In this document: positions 56,901 to 64,000 of the stretch, piece by piece | Layout: every line of letters begins with the position of its first letter | Position numbering within the stretch: the first letter of the stretch is position 1 | NCBI GenBank assembly: GCA_035041965.1 | Contig: JAPYMA010001397.1 | Coordinates: 1 to 64,000, forward strand | Length of the DNA: 64,000 nucleotides | Direction of reading: 5' to 3' | DNA from: Anisakis pegreffii | Taxonomy: Eukaryota; Nematoda; Chromadorea; Rhabditida; Anisakidae | Notes under the pieces: model-generated | What the model was told of the DNA's origin: nothing | Database searches by the model: none | Seen by the model: only the letters and a program-made list of their open reading frames with translations | Program-made: the position numbers and the translations under genes

Positions 56901-59900
56901 GTAGCGGCGAATTGAGAACTCAGAGAGTTTCATGTTCAAGCATGCGGTGCAATACTATGTTTTTCAAATGTTATCAGCAACATTTTAGAGCCCTTACGCT
57001 TTTTTACTTTGTGAATGCAGATGACCACGAATAAGATCGCTACTGAACGTGATCAAGCATTGGCATCAAAGAAATCAGCCGAGGATCGTCTCAGCTTCAA
57101 AGAGAACGAGTTATCGCAACTTCAGAGCAAGTATGATGAGTTGATGCGACAGATCAATGCACCCGATTCTGTTGTTGGTCAGTGCCTAATTATGGCTGAT
57201 GCACAGTAAATTCACACTTTAAATTGATGGTTGATGGAAAAGAAAGTAAAAGAAGAGCAACGTATCATCCAACTGTTCTTTGCATTCAATGGAGTATTGT
57301 TAGTACGGAACAAGATAGTTCAAAAAAATATGTGCCTAATGCCAGTATTTCAGATACAACCGTGGAGGGATACAAGAAAGATGCACAACAACTACGAAAT
57401 AAGAACAATTATCTGGAGAATCAATTGAAAGACTTGACAATGAAACTTGAAGGTTTGTCTGCTTTTTTTTTCAGTTCTCAAATCAGTTCACTGCGAATTT
57501 CAATGATCGATTCCGAAGCAGTGAGGTGTGGACGGACACATCTCATGTGAACGCAAAGAATTTCTTGAGTGTTCGTGAAATTTCAGCCGCTGAAAAGAAA
57601 TTGACGGTTCGTGAGAAAGAGTTGGAAAATTTCACAACGGTTAGCGGAAATCTTGAAACGACACTTGTAGAACAGAGTGCTGTGAGTTATCCTTATGTTT
57701 TGTTTCACAGCAAATTTTCATTTTTTGTAAATGTCCATTTGTTTTTGTCATTTTGTTTGTTTGAAATAGTGCAGCTCATTTCAAAGATAAGTTTCATTGC
57801 AGTCGAGCGCAGCCGAACGTCGTAGTTTGCAGTCGATGCTCGATATTGCAAATGAACAGTTGGAAGCGAGGTGATTCTTTGCAATGTCTTGAGTATTTGT
57901 TCATTTGCTTTGGGTGAGATTTTGATGAAAATTGAATTACAGTACGGCAACAGTATCGCAATTGCGAGGTGAAGTTTTCAAATTGGAGCAACGAGTTTCT
58001 GAGGAGTCGATGAGATGTGAACAGCTGAAGGTATGATTATGGTTGTGATTGCCTTAGATGGTTCATAATTTGACTTTTTTAGATGAGCGCTCAGAAGGAG
58101 ATCTCTGAGGTGGAAAAGAAGTTATCAAACTTGGAAGCTTTGCGAATGAGTAGTGAGGCACGGTCAGAAGAGTTGAGAACGGAGCTGGACGTACTGAAAG
58201 CTTCAAATAAATCGGTTTGTTACTTGTAAAAAGCATGGTTAACGACAATATTGTTCTCGTTCTATACTTATAGCGGTGATAAATGAGAGTTCAGCAAGAC
58301 GAGTCTTGTTGTGCTCTTGCTGTGACTGGGTTGATAAACGAAACGATAATAAGAAAGTTTAATAGTTAAAATGAATTGTCAGTTGGAAGAGGAGAAAGGA
58401 AGACTGCGAGAAAGTGTACACAGACTGGAAGAGGATTGCAAAAACGTGCAGAGCAAATTGTTAATTGCTGAAAATGCGCGATCGGAATGTGAGAAGCACG
58501 TGGAAGAAGCGCACAAGACGAACGCCGATGAAATTGTTAGGAATGATTCTGATTTGTTTTAATACCGACTCTGATTTTGACAATTGATAGCAACGCGATT
58601 TCAGTCAGTTCTGAGAGTGGATAAAAAGAAGTTGGAATATGAGTTGCAAGAGGCGAAGGAACTGAATAAACAACAAACGCAGAAGATTGAACTTCTTAAC
58701 GATCAACTCATGAAGGTGCAGTTAGATTATTGTGTGGCAGTTTGATTATTAGACGAGAACTGTTTTTGGCACTTGATAGAGAAATGTAACGTTCTAATTG
58801 CAGCTTTCCGAACGAGTGGCATTTCTGGAGAGGAGTGCTGAAGGGATGTCGAGCGATTCATCGAGTAGATCTGCAAGCTCACTTTACGACGTTATCAAGT
58901 ATTTGCAAGTGGAACATGAGAAGGTCATTTCATATTATTGGTTGAGAAGTTGGTGTTGAGTTGCACAATTTGGATGTGTGGAAATTCTATTTGAGAGGAG
59001 GAGTGATGAATGAAACTTTATCTTTTGATTTTATTGAAATTTGTTCATCGAAAAATTAGATTGTTGTAATAGATTTGAATTTTGCAGGAATCAGAAAGGA
59101 CGATGAATGCGGAATTGCAGTGGAAACGTCTGGAAGCACTACAAGCGGCCATCGTTGAACGAGATCAGAAACTTCAAGAAGAGGTGAATGCACTGCGTAG
59201 TAAGGCTGAAGTGAGTATAGTTTTTAATGTGATCATCTGAGTTGCTTTGTACTTGTATTGTGTATTAATTTACTTGAGGAGAGTGTGAGAGCAATCGCCG
59301 AGAAGAGTGAGGTGGTGTCCAGACTGACAATGCTACAGGGCGTGCAAAAGGAGAACGTCGAGCTGAAAGCACAGCTGCAAAAGTACATGGCAAACGTTGA
59401 ACAAATGACAAAAACGGTGCGTTGCGGGTGGTGTTATCGTTGCAGAAAGCACTTTTATTGCCCCTCTGAATGAAGTTTGCTTTAGTATTGTTACTGCAAT
59501 TGTGCTTGTTGCAGGTGAACGATCTGAAACATCGTTTGGCAGGCGTTGAGGCCGAGAAGATTGCCGATAAAAGTAAACTTCAGAATACGAGCACTGATCT
59601 GCAGAATGCCAAGAAAGAGGTGGGCGAAAAGAGTTTAAGACACTCACTTTTGAAAGACCTTCAAAGGAAAAGTTTGAAATGAATGTTCTGGAAGAGTCGA
59701 AAAATGAATAGTTTGATGGAATGGTTGAGTATTGTATTATTCATTGTATTAAAGATATGAGAGAATTTAGGCCGAGTTGTGGAAGGGTCGTCATTCACAA
59801 GCGATGTCTGCGTTCGGCAAAATTGGTCCTGAAAGAGTGCTGAACCTAACGTAATCATTTGTTTTATTCGAAAGAAATCCGGTCAGGCGACTCTAAGAGT

Positions 59901-62900
59901 ACGGATGAAAATTTCGTTCATTTCTGAACTCGCGAAGTGTTGAAGAGAGACTTTATGAATCACTGACAGTATTATCGCAACGATCTTTCTCCCGTGGCAT
60001 CCTTTTTACAGCTAATGTCCATCTGCATTTTGATATTAGCGTACGAACTCATCATTTTTGAGAGGTGAAAAAATAGTTTTAGAAGTGAAGTGGAAACTTT
60101 GAAACGTCGATTGCAAGCAATAACCAGCGAGCGTGATGTGGCCAAGAAAGAGGTGGCGAAGTTAACCGAAAGTGTGGACACATCAACAGCTGCAGGGTAC
60201 GTTGATATGGTCGTTTCGTCTTTTTATAGTATCATACTTGTTCCTTTGCGTTTGTGTGAAATTACAAAATTTTTAGAGCTGCGCTCGAAACAGTTAAGAA
60301 TCAATTGCAAGAGATGACTCGACTGCGTAACGATATGCACGGCAGATTCGAGCAAGCGCGTACGTTGGCTCGTCAGTATCGCATGAAATATCAGACGCTA
60401 GAGAAGGAACAAGCCGAGTTGAAAGCGCAGTTGGAGGCCAAGCAGTCTGAGGCTCCAACTCAGTCGCAAACCACCGCCGCACCTGTGCCTGGAGCATCAA
60501 CCGCAACAGCACTTTCGACCACAGATGAGGCACAATATAAGGAACAAATCAATAAATTAATGCAACAGTTGCATACCGCACAAAGTGAATGTGAGCAATA
60601 TAAACAGGCAAGCAAACAGCTCTTTTTTGATAGCTGCTAGATGACTGTTTACATTTTGTGGTGCAACAGGAATGCATTCGAGAAGAGATCAGACGATGTG
60701 TTTATGAGAGGAGGTTATTTTGAAGGGGAGTTTTGATATCACCAGTATGAGCCTCTTTCTGCTTATAGAAACTGCTCACAGGACGAACAGGTTGGCCTAT
60801 AGAACAGCATGGCACGTCGTCATCTCAGGCATCCACTCAGCAACAGCTGAAAGCAAACGTATTGGTGCAAACGCAAATGAAGCAAATAGAATCGCTGAAT
60901 CAGCAAAATAAGGTGTGTATCAATAGTTGTATTCAATTGATGGTGGGCGGTGGAATAACGGTGCTTGTTTTGCTGCCCTTTTGCTCTCTCTCGGAAATGG
61001 CTATGTCGAGAAATTGGTTTTATTCTATTATGGGTTATTCCTTGACAAAGAAGTAAGACTCATTTTTTTACAAACCTACAGGAATTGTCGAAAAAGATGG
61101 AAGAACTTGCGAGTGAGCTGAGAGAAACTCGTACGAAGTTGAGCGACGCAGAGACACAGATTGCGACACTGAAAGCAGAAACTGATTCAAAAGGTTTTTG
61201 TTTGCTCACTCCAATGATCAGACATTCCCTTCATAATGACCGTAAAAATAATGAGTTTAAGTTGGTTACATGCATACCAACATGATCTTCAAATTGTATA
61301 CATTGAGACGATCGAAGGTAGAAAGTTTCAATCGTAGGAAAAGTCTTGAATGTAATGTTTAGAAGATAGACATTGAAAAGTTTTTGAAGAATATGCGTGA
61401 GACTTGGAATTTTGGGGAAATTTTAATTCAAATTCCAGTTGCCAAGACTACATTCCTTGACGGTTATTGAAACGTGCAGATTTTTGAGAAGGCTTTCATT
61501 GGAAACTGGGAAAGTGGGAAGGGAATATCATCATTCGAATGCTCAGTGCCAAAAAGCAATTTTCTTGTTTGCAGAAGAGTTACATTTCCGTTTGAATTCA
61601 ATAACGAGTATGGCAAATAAACGTGAGGCTGAGCTGACAAAGTTACGCGAAGAGATGGAGGCAAAGAAAGCCGAGTTGGAGCAATCGGAGAAACGCGTGA
61701 AGGCACTGGAAAACGAGATGAAGCAGTGTCGTTTGCAACTGAGCGAACAGGAGACAGTGGCAGGTGCTGCCTCTTCTCTGCAACCATCAACCACTGAAGC
61801 AGTGCAGCACATTCTGACCGAAGAAGGAATCACTGCGAAACCCGTTAGGTGGTTGATTACTCGTTTACATTCTTGTCATATTCATCAGGTTGGAAAACGT
61901 AATTGGCCCTTTGAATGGTGATGTCTATCGTCCGATGATACTCACTGATTTGTTTACTGTGTTCTGTATTCCGTTGTGCTTTTCGTTCTTTGTTTTGTTG
62001 ATATCAATTATGTTTCAGTTCGTCGACGAGTCAACCAAATCAACCGGGTGGAGTAGCTTCTAGTGCTGCTCTCATTGGTAGTGCTCCTCTGTCAGGTGCT
62101 TGTTTTTGTTATTCTTGTTTCATTGTGTTTATCAAAGAGAAAGTTACGATGAACTGTGCCGTGAAATAGAACAAACAAGTAACCACGATCTATTCAACAA
62201 TCCGGAACGTTCAGGTGCTCTTATCTCAACAACAGAAGGCGCATCAAGCGCTGCTGTCGTTTCTGCACCAATGGGTGCGTCAACCCCATTCTCGGCTGAT
62301 CCATCGAACGCCTATGAATCTACCGTTTCTGCGTCAAAACCCGAACTTGTTGAACAGCAAGCGAGCGTTGCTGGTCAATCTGTATCGACAACAACTGAGC
62401 AGGTAAATTCAATCGGATTTGGAGTGGTTGTCTAGTGTAGCGGTAGTGGGTTTGATTATGGGTTGTGGCTTAGCTGGTTGGATTCCGTGTGACTCGTGTG
62501 GTCAGCATTCATGTGTACTCGATTCGTGCACTTTAAATGACGAATCGTAGAAGGGAAGAATGCAAAATCGGAAAGCATTAGATGCCGACGTAAAGGTTTC
62601 CATTTGTATGGATATTGAAAGGCACCTCTGATGCTGACATAATTCCATTCATCACTCGATAAATTCTTTTTTCTCTCACAGAAATCCACTCATGCTAGTG
62701 AATGTGGCTTTTGTATTGCGATTGCAGTGAAAAATTTTCTTTATTGTGGAAGTCTCTCTGATAGTTTCAAAAAAGCTTCGGAAAAAGGGATGTGTGAAAG
62801 TTATTTGGACAGTGAAGGTGCTTGATCGTTAACTGATTTGCAGTCGTCGGCTCAAGTGCAAGTTGCAAGCAGCAGTGAGTCGATGAAAAGTGACGTATCT

Positions 62901-64000
62901 GCGACGGCAGCTGGTGGATCGACAGTGACGAGTATCTTCGGTAATCAGCATCAGGGATTGGTCCTTAGCGGTGCGCAGCAGCCGGCAACGGTCAGCGCAG
63001 CGACAAAGACACCAGCACTGTTTCAAGCATCAGCACTCGACACCTCTGCTTTCAAGTCAACATTCACAAGCGTATCCAGTCTTGTACCGGCAAATCAGGT
63101 TACGTTACACTATCACGTGCACAATTGCCCGACTTTAATTCAGTTGCATTTTCCTTTGGAATGCAGTGAAAATATTGACTAAGAATTTTTAAGAGCAATA
63201 CGGTGAGCCAGTCGAGTACGCCACCGTCAGCTATCTCCACATCATTCAGCGGAGGACTGATGCCATCGCAGCAACAACAGCATAAACCACCACCCCAACA
63301 AAATGGTCACTATTTTATTTTCATAAATATGTGTTCTCATAAATGCATAAATTTGCAATTCGATCATATTGACCTAATTTTTCTACAAAATTTCAAATGT
63401 GTGGAATCAAAAACATGAAATTCCACTTCTTTCTATTGTTATCTGAAATAGAAAGAAGTGAAATCAAAGTGTGTTTATCAATAAAAAGACTACAATGATC
63501 AGTTTCACATGAACATATTCGTTGTTTATTATATCATGAGAGGAAATGGTAATGGAATATTCTATTTTCAGTGATATCGGGCAGCGGTGACGGTACGAAT
63601 GTGATTAGTAGTAGTGGGGCCGGGAACGTGGCCATAACGTCTGGCTTAGCAGCGTTGCCGCTGTTAGGAAGCACCAGTAGTGGAATACCTAGAAAACGAC
63701 AACAACCGCAAAGGTTAGTTAATTTGCGCTGTTTGTTGAAAAGTTGGCCATTGAGGATGAATGAAAGAAACAAGTGCTCTTAATCATGTTTCAGTGATCA
63801 GTCGTCATCGGTAGAAACTGGCTCAGATATACAAGATCCGGTGAAGAGACAAAGAGCAAGTCCATCTGAACAGGTATTTATCAGTAGTTGTCTGATGATT
63901 GGAATGCAAAAGTCGACATTAAGGTATCGACTAGTGGTCGTTTCGTGCAGTCGAGTAGTGAAGCGATGCGCGCTGAGAGTAAGACGGTACATGCTGACGA
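50972..64000 (+). CDS. npp-21: Nucleoporin TPR (Mlp-type nuclear basket coiled-coil protein), 3' truncated by window edge
   Basis: TPR forms long coiled coils in the nuclear-pore basket and supports mRNA export control and spindle-checkpoint anchoring. The ATG at 50972 starts a polar N-terminus (MDCDDGKIPGEALSKASDLA); the first donor follows at about 51180 and the next exon starts at 51385 in phase. Dozens of short plus-strand exons then encode heptad-rich coiled coil. The best family signature is the region DEIAALSPSAAAACSLIRSG with VSLTAIYREH (about 53710-53795), then EIERKAPILTQQRVEHERV (54189) and MSEQDRDVLWSSIGELQKVN with QKLLSDLRAV (about 54810). These parallel the human TPR segments around AAMSPTAAAVAKI and EVEAKAPIL. 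The coil continues to about 61800, followed by a Ser/Thr/Ala/Gln-rich low-complexity tail (62040-63880) including KRQRASPSEQ. The gene has no stop by position 64000. Many exon borders were inferred, not proven. Confidence 0.93.
56736..56808 (+). tRNA. tRNA-Val (anticodon CAC)
   Basis: A 73-nt cloverleaf can be folded. It has an acceptor GGTCTCG with TGGGATC, a D-arm GTG/CAC around AGCGGCT, a perfect anticodon stem CCTGC/GCAGG with loop TTCACAC (CAC at positions 34-36), variable AGGTC, and a T-arm GCTGG/CCGGC with loop TTCGGTC. A-box-like and B-box-like internal promoters are present (TGGTGTAGCGG; GGTTCGGTCCC). The acceptor stem has three G-U-type pairs (2-71, 5-68, 7-66). The bases that would normally restore it (CGAGA) lie a few nt further on, so the gene may be decayed. 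It sits in the sense orientation inside an npp-21 intron. Confidence 0.82.
63420..63464. repeat. 45-nt hairpin in an npp-21 intron
   Basis: Arms ATTCCACTTCTTTCTATT (63420-63437) and AATAGAAAGAAGTGAAAT (63447-63464) pair over 18 positions with one mismatch and a 9-nt loop. Confidence 0.85.

Overview
The window is eukaryotic, AT-rich and intron-dense. Almost every recognisable protein is split into exons of about 50-300 bp with GT..AG introns of about 60-400 bp. The gene families, the intron style and the presence of 3' splice acceptors just upstream of several start codons (as expected for spliced-leader trans-splicing) point to a nematode. Presence of a thyroid-hormone-receptor-like nuclear receptor, which Caenorhabditis elegans is not known to have, suggests a non-Caenorhabditis lineage, perhaps spirurid or ascarid; that is inference. 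Symbols given are those of the presumed C. elegans orthologs, assigned from memory of protein families.

Layout, left to right. Minus-strand block: deoxyhypusine synthase (782-2513), the ASH2/ASH2L subunit of the H3K4 methyltransferase complex (2872-5953), and a long BAZ1A/BAZ1B (ACF1/WSTF)-type remodeller subunit with WAC, AT-hook, DDT, WHIM, PHD and bromodomain (7695-15594). Next come Notchless/NLE1 (17495-20654) and proteasome alpha-7-type subunit PSMA3/PAS-7 (21372-23011), both minus. The interval 23.5-26 kb holds a degenerate tandem repeat array. Dolichol-phosphate mannosyltransferase (26720-28121) and a type I membrane protein that looks LolA-like (29723-33149) follow, both minus. A plus-strand four-TM protein of unknown family lies at 35975-37728. 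The minus-strand nuclear receptor is at 39739-41710 and COG4 at 44042-48168, with a small two-TM protein just upstream. The plus-strand nucleoporin TPR/NPP-21 starts at 50972 and runs off the right edge; one of its introns carries a sense-strand tRNA-Val(CAC).

Most of the named genes are single-copy housekeeping genes of translation (eIF5A hypusination, 60S biogenesis), protein turnover, glycosylation/Golgi traffic, nuclear pore and chromatin. They do not form one pathway. From memory, most of their C. elegans counterparts sit on chromosome II, so the window probably samples conserved macrosynteny. I found no transposase, CRISPR, viral or bacterial material. The less ordinary items are the TR-like receptor lacking a visible AF-2 helix, an exact 43-bp duplication of a splice acceptor in dpm-1, the repeat array, two hairpins, the intronic tRNA and the unassigned four-TM gene.
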